Positions 26,103-34,431 of a stretch of 64,000 nucleotides of DNA are shown here, piece after piece. The translations under genes were made by a program, and so were the position numbers. Origin of the DNA: Fulvimarina sp039652615 (GTDB taxonomy: Bacteria > Pseudomonadota > Alphaproteobacteria > Rhizobiales > Rhizobiaceae); NCBI RefSeq assembly GCF_039652615.1, contig NZ_JBDJAC010000005.1:1-64000 (forward strand), read 5' to 3'. Position 1 is the stretch's first letter, and every line of letters begins with the position of its first letter. The notes under the pieces were generated by a model, which saw only the letters and a program-made list of their open reading frames with translations, had not been told where the DNA came from and made no database searches.

Positions 26103-27626
26103 TCAGCTCTTCTCGATCGGAAGGGCGACGAAGCGGTTCTGGCCGTCGGCGTTGCGAAGCTGGAAGAGAGCGGCGCGACGACCGTTCGCGGACGCAGCCT
26201 CGATGGCCTTGCTCACCTCACTCTGGGACGTGACGTTCGTCCCGTTTACCGCGACGATCGTGTCACCGGCCTCAAACCCCTTCTCGGCGGCCGAAGAGTC
26301 CGGATCGACATCCGTGACGACGACGCCCTGACCATCTTCCGACGGGGTCACGGTCATGCCGTATCCCGACAGGGCGGATGGATCGACAGGGGAGCTCTGC
26401 CCGCGGGGGGTATCGAGCGAGGCGGCCTCGTCGAGGGAGTTGAGATTGCCGAGGGTGACATCGATGGTCTCGCTCTCGCCGTCCCGGAAGACGGTGATCT
26501 CGACCTCGGTGCCAGGACTGTAGTTCGCGATCATCCGGGCCAGTTCACGCGGGCTTTCGACCGCTTCGCCGTTGACGCCGGTGATCACGTCGCCGGTCTT
26601 GATGCCGGCCTTCGAAGCAGGCGTCTCGTTGTCCGGCAGCGTGACGATCGCACCTTGGGCATCGGACAGGCCGAGGGCCTCGGCGATATCTTCGGAGACC
26701 TCGCCGATCTGGACGCCGAGCCAGCCTCGCTGGACGGTACCGTTGTCACGCAGGGACTTGACGACATCCTTGGCAACGGAGGCGGGAATCGCGAAGGCGA
26801 TGCCCACATTGCCGCCCGATGGCGAGAAGATCGCGGTGTTGACGCCGATGACCTTGCCATCGAGGCCGAAAGCCGGGCCACCGGAATTGCCGCGATTCAC
26901 CGCCGCGTCGATCTGCAGGAAATCGTCATAGGGGCCAGCCCCGATATCGCGGCCGCGCGCGGAGATGATGCCGGCCGTCACCGAACCGCCGAGACCGAAG
27001 GGATTGCCGACCGCAACGACCCAGTCGCCGACCCGCGTGGCGTTGTCGTCGCCAAACTCTACGTAGGTGAACTTGGTGTTCTTCGCGTCGACCTTGAGAA
27101 GCGCAAGATCCGTCCGCTCGTCGGTGCCGATCAGCTTGGCGTCGTATTCGGACCCGTCGTCCATCACCACGGTGTAGTTCGAACCGTTGTCGACGACGTG
27201 GTTGTTGGTGACGACATAACCGTCGTCGGAGATGAAGAAGCCCGAACCCTGGCCGATCGAGGGACGATCACGGCGCTGGCGGGGATTGAGACCACGCGGC
27301 ATCTGGTTGCCATCGGGCGAGCCGAAGAAGCGGCGGAGCGGATGATCTTCGGGAAGATTTTCGAATGGGCTCGCCATCCCACCGAGATCGGCGGCGGGCT
27401 CTGCGGCTTGCGTGACGCGCACCGAAACGACGGCCGGGGATACCTTCGAGACGACGTCTGCAAAGCCGAAGCTCTGCTGTGGGGCGTCGACCTTTACCGG
27501 GTCGGCGTAGACGGCTGGCGCATTGGCCAGAATTCCGACCGAAAGCGCGCTACCGGCGACGCCGGCTGCGAGAACGGCTGCGAAGAACTTGTTACGCTTG
27601 GGCTTTGGGGTTGTCTCGGTCCGCAT
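26103..27626 (-). CDS. degP: Periplasmic serine endoprotease, Do/DegP family
   Basis: 507 residues from the ATG at 27626 (GGAG 5 bases upstream). N-terminal signal or anchor segment (FFAAVLAAGVAGSALSVGILA), trypsin-like domain with catalytic His143 (TNNHVVDNG), Asp173 (DERTDLALL) and Ser248 (RGNSGGPAFG), then two PDZ domains (about 305-395 and 415-500). It degrades or refolds damaged envelope proteins. An in-frame extension to 27800 looks spurious. A second DegP is encoded at 42989-44869. The adjacent two-component genes could regulate it (inference). Confidence 0.95.
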   Translation of the reverse strand: MRTETTPKPKRNKFFAAVLAAGVAGSALSVGILANAPAVYADPVKVDAPQQSFGFADVVSKVSPAVVSVRVTQAAEPAADLGGMASPFENLPEDHPLRRFFGSPDGNQMPRGLNPRQRRDRPSIGQGSGFFISDDGYVVTNNHVVDNGSNYTVVMDDGSEYDAKLIGTDERTDLALLKVDAKNTKFTYVEFGDDNATRVGDWVVAVGNPFGLGGSVTAGIISARGRDIGAGPYDDFLQIDAAVNRGNSGGPAFGLDGKVIGVNTAIFSPSGGNVGIAFAIPASVAKDVVKSLRDNGTVQRGWLGVQIGEVSEDIAEALGLSDAQGAIVTLPDNETPASKAGIKTGDVITGVNGEAVESPRELARMIANYSPGTEVEITVFRDGESETIDVTLGNLNSLDEAASLDTPRGQSSPVDPSALSGYGMTVTPSEDGQGVVVTDVDPDSSAAEKGFEAGDTIVAVNGTNVTSQSEVSKAIEAASANGRRAALFQLRNADGQNRFVALPIEKS

Positions 27627-27898
27627 CGGATCTCCAGCTGTTATTGATTGTAGATGGTCTGGCGAGGCAAGCACCGCTCGACCCGCCGATGCCTCGCAAG
27701 ATGCCACCGGCAAGATTACAGCGCGTTTTCGAGTGGGTGAAATTTTCGTAAGCTGGCGAGATGAACCGGTCGCGCGAGTTCTTCTCATCAGCACCCCCAT
27801 GAAGAAGGGTGGCTCTCCCGAATCGAAACCCTCGCACTCTCAACAATTTGGAAAGGCTATCGATCGCGGATCGCCGTCCTCGTCTCACACGCGGCCCG

Positions 27899-27926
27899 GG
27901 TCAAACAAAGCTTTAGACCTTTGACC
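27899..27926. promoter_or_regulatory. Inverted repeat upstream of the TraB-like gene
   Basis: GGTCAAA (27899-27905) and TTTGACC (27920-27926) form a 7-base inverted repeat. Between them lies the palindrome AAAGCTTT. It is about 48 bases before the ATG of the TraB-like gene in the divergent degP/TraB spacer, a suitable place for an operator. Function unknown. Confidence 0.35.
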
Positions 27927-27973
27927 TAGAAGACGGGGAACGACCTCGAACACGCGACGGAAGCGAGATTGAA

Positions 27974-29071
27974 ATGCGCGACGCTGTCATCGCCAAAGCC
28001 GATGCCCTCTGCGATCGGCTCTATGCCGTCGCCCTCAGCCTTCCTCTCGTCCTCCTCGCTCTCCTCCTGATCGGTGCGCTCGCCGGACCGGCGGCGGCAA
28101 AGGGCAAGGATATCGCGCCCGAAACGACGCTCGCTTCCTGCGGCAAGGATCTGCGCTCGACGCTTTCGAAAGAACAGAAGGAGGCGATCGCCGAAACGAC
28201 GAGCGAGACGATCGCGGGTGAAGGCCTTTTCTGGAAGATCGAAAAAGAGGGTGTCGAACCCTCCTATCTCCTCGGCACGATCCACCTGCCCGATCCGCGT
28301 GTGGTCACGCTCCCCAAAAACGTCGCGGAGGCGATCGACAACGCCGATCGAACCGTGCTCGAACTCGCCGAGATCGCCGATCCGACCGCGATGGCCGGGA
28401 TCATGTTCTCGATGCCGGACATCATGATGCTTCCGGGGGACGAGACGCTCGACAGCATTTTGTCTGCCGAGGACTACAAGACCGTCTCGGACGCTCTGGC
28501 GAAGAAATCCGTGCCGATCTCGGCAATGAACAAGATGCAGCCCTGGTTCATCAGCGCGAGCATGGCGATGCCCGATTGCCCTGCGCTTCCCCAGGACGAT
28601 CCATCGGCTTCGCTCGACCCTGAAATCGCGAAGCGCGCCCTGGCCGACGGACAGGAGGTCCTCGGTCTCGAAACCGTGCAGGAACAGCTGTCGGTCCTGT
28701 CCTCCATGCCGATCGATACGCAGGTCGTGCAGCTGGTCTCGGCAATGGAACATATCGACGTCGTCAACGACATGATGGAGACGATGGTGGGGCTCTATGT
28801 CGATGAACAGACGGGCGCCATCATGCCGACCCTTCAGGCGCTGTTTCCCAATGCGGAGTCCCTCGTCGGCGGCAACGCGACCTTCGCCGCCTTCGAAGAC
28901 GCTATTCTGGACAACCGAAATCTCCTGATGACCGAGCGGATGATCCCCTTCCTCGAAGAGGGCAACAGCTTCGTTGCCGTGGGCGCGCTGCATCTGATCG
29001 GAGAGACAGGGATCGTGAACGGCTTGCGTGAGAAAGACTGGACGGTGACGCGGGTCGACCGGGTCGAATAG
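27974..29071 (+). CDS. TraB/GumN family protein
   Basis: 365 residues with an N-terminal membrane or signal segment (VALSLPLVLLALLLIGALA) ending near AAAK. The TraB/GumN fold is shown by SYLLGTIHLPDP near residue 97 and VGALHLIGETG near residue 340. These GxxH motifs carry the putative metal ligands of the ChaN/TraB/Tiki superfamily. Bacterial members are thought to be exported and perhaps proteolytic, but function is unproven. Divergent from degP. Confidence 0.85.
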   Translation: MRDAVIAKADALCDRLYAVALSLPLVLLALLLIGALAGPAAAKGKDIAPETTLASCGKDLRSTLSKEQKEAIAETTSETIAGEGLFWKIEKEGVEPSYLLGTIHLPDPRVVTLPKNVAEAIDNADRTVLELAEIADPTAMAGIMFSMPDIMMLPGDETLDSILSAEDYKTVSDALAKKSVPISAMNKMQPWFISASMAMPDCPALPQDDPSASLDPEIAKRALADGQEVLGLETVQEQLSVLSSMPIDTQVVQLVSAMEHIDVVNDMMETMVGLYVDEQTGAIMPTLQALFPNAESLVGGNATFAAFEDAILDNRNLLMTERMIPFLEEGNSFVAVGALHLIGETGIVNGLREKDWTVTRVDRVE

Positions 29072-29255
29072 GCCACAGAAGGACCTGGATGCGCAGCTTC
29101 GACGCGATATTCGCGCCCTTCGGCTTCGCAAACCCCGTGAAAACGTCTTATCCTTGAAAAAGCGCTCGAATTGGCGCTCAAACCCCGATCCAGCTTCAAT
29201 CGAAGGCCCGAACCATGCGGCCCATTGCCAGATCGACAGATGAGAGGCACCGAGA

Positions 29256-30419
29256 ATGACGCTTTTCGTGCGCCCGATCAGGCTGACCCTGTGCGCCACT
29301 TCCCTCCTCCTTGCCGCGACCTCGTTGTCGGCGGCGTTCGAGACCAGCGCGCCGACAGCCTTCATGAAGGATTTTTCGACGGGCAATGTTCTCTTCGAAA
29401 AAAACGCCGATCTGGAGATCGAACCCGCCTCTCTCGCAAAGCTGATGACCATCGCGGTCGTTTTCCACGAACTGGAAAAGGGCACGATCACCCGCGACCA
29501 GACCTTAAAGGTGTCCGAGAACGCCTGGCGGACCGGGGGCGCGAGTTCCGGCGGTTCCACCATGTTCCTGCCGCTGGGCGAAGAGGTGAGCGTCGACGAC
29601 CTCATCAAGGGTATCATCATCCAGTCGGGCAACGACGCGACGATCGTGATTGCCGAAGGCATGTCTGGCTCGGTCGACGCCTTTGCGGAAAAGATGAACG
29701 AGCGCGCCCGGGAGATCGGGCTCACCCATTCGCGCTTCGGCAATTCCTCTGGACTGCCCCATCCCGACAGCCGCGTCACCATGCGCGATCTCGTCACGCT
29801 CGCCGAGCATCTGATCCGCGACTATCCGGACGAATATCCGACCTTTTCCCAGACGTCCTTCACCTATAACGGCATTACGCAGAACAACCGGAACCCGCTT
29901 CTCTCCCTCGGGGCCGACGGTCTCAAGACCGGTCACACCCAGGCCGCCGGCTACGGTCTCGTCGCATCCGCCAAAGACGACGGCCGGCGGATCGTCTTCG
30001 CGCTCTCGCGAATGGACTCGGCGAGCGAGAGAGCGCGCGAATCGCAGCGGATGATGGAGTTCGGCCTTCAGGACTTCGAGGAAGTGACCCTTGCCGAAGA
30101 GGGGGAGACCGTCGCGACCGTTGCGGTGCGCGGCGGAGAGCTCGAGGAAGTCCCCCTGCTCTCTCCCGAGCGGGTCTCCCTTCTCGTGCCGACCGGCAGC
30201 CTCAGCGACGCGCGGCGCGTCGTCGTCGACAACGGCCCTGTGGAAGCACCGGTCGCGGAGGGGCAGCGCCTCGGCTGGCTTCAGATCAAGCGCGGCGACG
30301 TCACCATACGGGAAATCCCGCTTCAGGCCGCATCGGCGGTCGAGCAGTCAGGCTTCTTTTCCCGTATCCTGGGTTCGGTCTCCGAACACTTCACCTGGCA
30401 GTCTTCGGAGACACAATAA
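29256..30419 (+). CDS. D-alanyl-D-alanine carboxypeptidase (PBP5/DacF type)
   Basis: 387-residue class C penicillin-binding protein. Signal peptide LTLCATSLLLAATSLSAAFE, then the active-site tetrad Ser59-Leu-Ala-Lys62 (PASLAKLMT), the SGN motif (IIQSGNDAT) and KTG (LKTGHTQAAGYG). The C-terminal 100 residues form the PBP5-associated beta domain, ending in an amphipathic stretch that tethers such proteins to the inner membrane. It trims the terminal D-Ala of peptidoglycan pentapeptides. Confidence 0.94.
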   Translation: MTLFVRPIRLTLCATSLLLAATSLSAAFETSAPTAFMKDFSTGNVLFEKNADLEIEPASLAKLMTIAVVFHELEKGTITRDQTLKVSENAWRTGGASSGGSTMFLPLGEEVSVDDLIKGIIIQSGNDATIVIAEGMSGSVDAFAEKMNERAREIGLTHSRFGNSSGLPHPDSRVTMRDLVTLAEHLIRDYPDEYPTFSQTSFTYNGITQNNRNPLLSLGADGLKTGHTQAAGYGLVASAKDDGRRIVFALSRMDSASERARESQRMMEFGLQDFEEVTLAEEGETVATVAVRGGELEEVPLLSPERVSLLVPTGSLSDARRVVVDNGPVEAPVAEGQRLGWLQIKRGDVTIREIPLQAASAVEQSGFFSRILGSVSEHFTWQSSETQ

Positions 30420-30664
30420 CAGGAACGGGCTTGACCGCGGGGCGCTGAACGCCGATATGCACGTCATCGCGCCGTGAAAGCGCAGCGCCCGCCGGGCCAC
30501 GAACATCCAACGTTCGAAAAAGCCGGCTCGCGCCTCGGAAGCCTCTTTCGTCTGACAGGACGGCTCGGAGCTTTCGGCACGGCCCTCCGTTTCCCTTCTC
30601 TGCGCGAAGGAGGACCGGGCTTATCGCGGCCTGACCTACGGCTGCACCACTTCAAGGCATCTTA

Positions 30665-32047
30665 TTGACCTCCACGACATTTGACGGGTTCGGCCTCGCC
30701 GAGCCTCTGACGCGCGCTTTGGCGCGCCTCGAACTCACCAATCCCACTCCGATTCAGGAGCGGGCGATCCCTTACGCCCTGGACGGGCGGGATATGCTGG
30801 GCATCGCCCAGACCGGCACCGGCAAGACGGCGGCATTCTCGCTCCCGCTCCTGCATCATCTGATGACCGCCGGTGGCAAGCCGACGACCCGCACCGCCAA
30901 GGCCCTGATCCTCTCGCCGACCCGCGAGCTCGCGGTCCAGATCGCCGAGACGATCGCCGAGCTGTCCGAAGGCACGCCGATTTCCCATTGCGTCGTCTTC
31001 GGCGGCGTTTCGGTTCGCCCGCAGATCCAGGCCCTGTCGCGCGGCGTCGACATTCTGGTCGCGACACCCGGCCGCCTCCTCGATCTGATCGAGCAGCGCG
31101 CGATCGATCTGCGCGAGACCCGGCACCTGATCCTCGACGAAGCGGACCGGATGCTCGACATGGGCTTCGTACGCGACGTCATGAAGATCGTCGGCAAGTG
31201 CCCCAGCGATCGCCAGTCCATGCTGTTCTCGGCGACCATGCCCAAGCCGATCGAGGATCTGTCCAAGAAGATCCTGACGAATCCGCAGAAGGTGTCGGTG
31301 ACGCCAGAAGTGGTGACGGTGGAAAAGATCGCCCAGAGCGTCTTCCTCGTGCCGCAGAAGGCCAAGAAGCACTGGCTGATCGACTTCGTCTCGAAAAACG
31401 AGACGGGCCGCATTGTCGTTTTCACCCGTACCAAGCACGGTGCGAACCGACTGACGACGGATCTCGAAAAGGCCGGCATCCAGGCGCTCGCGATCCATGG
31501 CAACAAGAGCCAGTCGGCGCGCCAGAAAGCGCTCGGTGCTTTTCAGGACGGTGAAATCGACGTTCTCGTCGCAACCGACATCGTCGCGCGCGGCATCCAT
31601 GTCGACGACATTAGCCATGTGGTGAACTTCGATCTGCCGGAAGAGCCGGAGAGCTACGTTCACCGGATCGGTCGTACGGCCCGGGCCGGACGTTCGGGTC
31701 AGGCAATCGCGCTCGTCGATCCGAGCGAGCGCGCGAAGCTGAAGCAGATCGTCAAGCTGACCGGCATCGACCTGACGCCGCAGCCGACGGACTACATGCA
31801 GAACATGCCCGTCGATGAAGCCGATGCGGACGACGGCAAGCGTCGCGGCCATCGCGGCCAGCCGGCCCGCAACGGCCGGCCGCGCAATCGTGGAAAGAGC
31901 GGAAGCGGAGGTGGCGGCCGGCCGGGTGGCGCTGCAAAGCGGCACAGCGCCGGTGGTGGCGACGGCGGAAAGTCCTCATCCCAGCGTCCCTCGGGCAAGC
32001 CAAGGCGGCCCCGCCGCTCTGGCGACCGAAAGGCCGCAAACGCCTGA
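30665..32047 (+). CDS. DEAD-box ATP-dependent RNA helicase (RhlE-like)
   Basis: 460 residues. Q motif PTPIQERAIPYAL, motif I AQTGTGKT, motif Ia PTRELAVQ, motif II LDEAD, motif III SAT, motif VI HRIGRTARAGRSG. After the two RecA domains (to about residue 370) comes a basic Gly/Arg-rich tail of about 85 residues, typical of RhlE-like enzymes. The start is TTG at 30665, with AAGG upstream; no other in-frame start precedes the Q motif. A good intrinsic terminator follows. Confidence 0.94.
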   Translation: MTSTTFDGFGLAEPLTRALARLELTNPTPIQERAIPYALDGRDMLGIAQTGTGKTAAFSLPLLHHLMTAGGKPTTRTAKALILSPTRELAVQIAETIAELSEGTPISHCVVFGGVSVRPQIQALSRGVDILVATPGRLLDLIEQRAIDLRETRHLILDEADRMLDMGFVRDVMKIVGKCPSDRQSMLFSATMPKPIEDLSKKILTNPQKVSVTPEVVTVEKIAQSVFLVPQKAKKHWLIDFVSKNETGRIVVFTRTKHGANRLTTDLEKAGIQALAIHGNKSQSARQKALGAFQDGEIDVLVATDIVARGIHVDDISHVVNFDLPEEPESYVHRIGRTARAGRSGQAIALVDPSERAKLKQIVKLTGIDLTPQPTDYMQNMPVDEADADDGKRRGHRGQPARNGRPRNRGKSGSGGGGRPGGAAKRHSAGGGDGGKSSSQRPSGKPRRPRRSGDRKAANA

Positions 32048-32078
32048 GCCTGCTCAAGCGGACAACTCAGGAATAGAG

Positions 32079-32107
32079 AAAGCCGGGCCCTCGGGTCCGG
32101 CTTTTGT
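32079..32107 (+). terminator. Intrinsic terminator of the DEAD-box helicase gene
   Basis: AGCCGGGCC-CTCG-GGTCCGGCT hairpin (9 bp including one G-T pair) followed by TTTGTTTG, 32 bases after the helicase stop. Confidence 0.85.
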
Positions 32108-32200
32108 TTGTCTGGAAAGAGAAACGCCGGAACCGCAGTCGATTGCGGCAGCCCCCTTCAATCGCCATATCGCATTTGAAGATACATAACGGAGAGATTG

Positions 32201-32512
32201 ATGGCCGAAACGATCAAGGTCGACATCCCGCACAAGCTTGGGCGCGCCGCCGCCCGTCAGCGGATCGACGAGGGCTTTGCCAAGCTGCGCCAGGACATGA
32301 TGGGCGGCATGGTGAAGTTCGAGGACACCTGGACCGGCGACCATCTCGATTTCCGTGCGCGGGTCATGGGCCAGTCGGTCACGGGACGGCTCGATATTCT
32401 CGACGAACAGGTTCACGTCGAGGTCGACCTGCCGATGATCCTCGCATCGATCGCCGAAAAGCTGAAAGGCCGCCTCCGCAAGGAAGGCCAGGTCCTTCTG
32501 GAAAAGAAATAA
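32201..32512 (+). CDS. Polyhydroxyalkanoic acid system family protein
   Basis: 103 residues of the small PHA-granule-region family: opening VDIPHKLGRAAARQRIDEGFAKL and closing VEVDLPMILASIAEKLKGRL. In other bacteria members are encoded near polyhydroxyalkanoate genes; none is present here, so the role is only suggestive. GGAGA lies five bases before the ATG at 32201. Confidence 0.8.
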   Translation: MAETIKVDIPHKLGRAAARQRIDEGFAKLRQDMMGGMVKFEDTWTGDHLDFRARVMGQSVTGRLDILDEQVHVEVDLPMILASIAEKLKGRLRKEGQVLLEKK

Positions 32513-32591
32513 AGGCGCGGGCCTTGCGAGGCGGGGTCTGGCTCAAATGGCCGGACGGTCTACAATCCGCGCATTGCCCAGGTGAGCGTCA

Positions 32592-33089
32592 TTATCTGGG
32601 AAGTCCCTGCAGCACGGCCTTTTCCGTCTTGATGGTTCCGCCGTTCTCCGACTCCTCGATCGAGAGAACCTTGCCGAGGCCCGGTACGATCATACCCGGT
32701 TTCACCCGCCAGAGTTCGCCTGGCGAGGCCAGATGCGCCTCCTGACCGAACACCATCACGATGGCAAAGTCCTGGGGCTGAAGTTCGTGTCGGCGGACCA
32801 CACGCTCGGCCGGCATCGCATCCACGTGGATTTCCTCGGTGGCCTTTTTCGTCGATCCCGTCATGATGGGATCGATCGAAACCTTTTCGATATCGGCAAT
32901 CAGCATTCGCTCGAAGAAATCGGGATCGAAGTAGGAAATCGTCGTCACGACCGAGAAAAATGCGATCGACAGCGAAAAGACGCTCAACGAAATAACGCGG
33001 ACGATACCGTCGGACCCACTGTCCTCGGAGCGCCTGATTGGGGCAAGGTGGTCGGCATTCGCAAATGACGCGCGATCTGTCGTACTCAT
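32592..33089 (-). CDS. Membrane-anchored protein of unknown function
   Basis: 165 residues that I do not recognise. A soluble N-terminus of about 28 residues is followed by one membrane segment (VRVISLSVFSLSIAFFSVV), so the rest (about 115 residues) is probably periplasmic. The C-terminal half (LASPGELWRVKPGMIVPGLGKV then GGTIKTEKAVLQG) resembles a small beta domain of the kind in type II secretion GspC or pilus PilP proteins, but the likeness is weak. It shares a divergent promoter region with the PilZ-like gene. It converges with the polyhydroxyalkanoate-system gene 79 bases away. Confidence 0.65.
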   Translation of the reverse strand: MSTTDRASFANADHLAPIRRSEDSGSDGIVRVISLSVFSLSIAFFSVVTTISYFDPDFFERMLIADIEKVSIDPIMTGSTKKATEEIHVDAMPAERVVRRHELQPQDFAIVMVFGQEAHLASPGELWRVKPGMIVPGLGKVLSIEESENGGTIKTEKAVLQGLPR

Positions 33090-33279
33090 GGCTCACTCGG
33101 AACTTTCGTTGCCACAATTCAGCAATCCCGGAAAAACGCACCGGGTGTGCCTTGTGTGGAACAATGCCATGGCGAGCTTTAAGGAAAGGTTCCCACAAGC
33201 TTGGTGTGGGTCGAGTCCCGTACGGCGGATCGGCTGCTCTTAACGCTTGTTTCACGACGCCTCGCCTAGTCTTTTCGCC

Positions 33280-33618
33280 ATGTCCGTACCCTCACCCGTC
33301 CGTCCCACGGTAGAAAAGAGAATTGAGAGCCGCCGTCGCACGCGGCTGCGGCCGATCAAGCTCGTGACGCGCGGCAAGCGCTTCATCGAGGACGGATCGG
33401 CCATCAACCTCTCCGAGGGCGGGGTTCGCGTGAGACGATATGGGGACGGGCCGGTTCCCGCGATCTTGCTGCTCTTTGACGAAGGCGAGGAAACGCTTCG
33501 CCCGGCGGCGGTCGTCTGGCATGTTCGCGACGAACTCGGCCTGCGGTTTACCGGACCGGCCGAGGCCATCGGGCGCGCGGACAGGGCCCGGCTTTCCGGC
33601 CGCTACTACGCCGCATAA
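33280..33618 (+). CDS. PilZ-domain protein
   Basis: 112 residues from the ATG at 33280. The cyclic-di-GMP-binding signature of PilZ can be seen: RRRTRLRPIKL (RxxxR loop) and NLSEGGVRV ((D/N)xSxxG). The rest fits the six-stranded barrel (AAVVWHVRDELGLRF). As a single-domain PilZ it is likely an adaptor that reports c-di-GMP to another protein. No strong Shine-Dalgarno is visible. An upstream TTG at 33247 is less likely. Confidence 0.75.
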   Translation: MSVPSPVRPTVEKRIESRRRTRLRPIKLVTRGKRFIEDGSAINLSEGGVRVRRYGDGPVPAILLLFDEGEETLRPAAVVWHVRDELGLRFTGPAEAIGRADRARLSGRYYAA

Positions 33619-33836
33619 ACTATCGAGCCGAAAAGTCGGCACCGGCTTTCCGCCACGGATGGCTCGCGACGCCGCGATTATGCGTATCTCATTTGTGGCA
33701 AGACAGTGTCGTTCAGAACTCGTCTTCTGAAGCCAAGTGTTCATGAAAATTTGCGGCATTCGCTAAAAATATATCCGATCGCACGCAACCTGTTGCCCGA
33801 CCAACCATTGATTGGGAAATGAAGGGAGCCGGACAG

Positions 33837-34169
33837 ATGCGTATTCTGATCTTGGAAGACGAACCTCTGATCGCCCTCGATCTTGAGGATACAGTTCGCG
33901 AAGAATGCGGTGCGGACGTTTGTCTCGCCCATACGGTGGCCGAGGCGGAAGAATATCTTGGCGAAGGCGGTGTCGATTTCGCCCTCCTGGATGTCAGGCT
34001 TGAAGGCAAGCACGAAACCTCGCTGCCGATCGCCCGCCGGCTTGCACAGGCGCAGGTGCCATTCTGCTTCGTTTCGAGCGCCGTCGATCGGTTGCCGTCG
34101 AAGTACAGAAAGGTGCCGCATGTAAAGAAGCCGTTCGAGCTGTCGCAGATTCAGGCTATCCTTCCCTGA
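33837..34169 (+). CDS. Single-domain response regulator (receiver only)
   Basis: 110-residue CheY-like receiver with no output domain. Acidic pocket LEDEP, acceptor Asp52 (FALLDVRLEG), switch Ser (FCFVSSAVD) and Lys in HVKKPFE. The ATG at 33837 follows GGAG by 8 bases. There is no kinase beside it; receivers of this kind often work with HWE kinases elsewhere. An intrinsic terminator follows. Confidence 0.88.
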   Translation: MRILILEDEPLIALDLEDTVREECGADVCLAHTVAEAEEYLGEGGVDFALLDVRLEGKHETSLPIARRLAQAQVPFCFVSSAVDRLPSKYRKVPHVKKPFELSQIQAILP

Positions 34170-34193
34170 TCTTGCCTGTCGGCCCGTTTCTCG

Positions 34194-34230
34194 AACGCCG
34201 CGCATCCCGGAGATGTTGCGGCGTTTTTGT
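34194..34230 (+). terminator. Intrinsic terminator of the receiver gene
   Basis: Perfect 8-bp stem AACGCCGC / GCGGCGTT with a 16-base loop, followed by TTTGTTAT, about 25 bases after the stop. Confidence 0.8.
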
Positions 34231-34431
34231 TATGGGATGAGGAAACGCAAGCACCGTTTCCGCCCGCATCCTGCATGACGCAGGCCCCTGAATGAGCGCG
34301 GCGCTCGATTCGATCGAATGCCATCTCGATTGAACGAAGAAGATCGACACCGCGCGCTGCTTGCAATCAGGTCCAGTTCATCATTCGGTGAACGCCTTTC
34401 AAGCATCTCGGCCAATCGCCATTATCGACTG

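Noticed and set aside
26019..27647. A 542-codon open frame opposite degP
   Set aside because: degP is complete with its catalytic triad; the other strand frame shows no family signature.
27926..29797. A 623-codon minus-strand frame opposite the TraB-like and D,D-carboxypeptidase genes
   Set aside because: It spans two genes and an intergenic gap and has no motifs.
33236..33252. TTAA-N7-TTCA, a near match to a CtrA box before the PilZ gene
   Set aside because: Only one complete half-site; expected by chance at this length.
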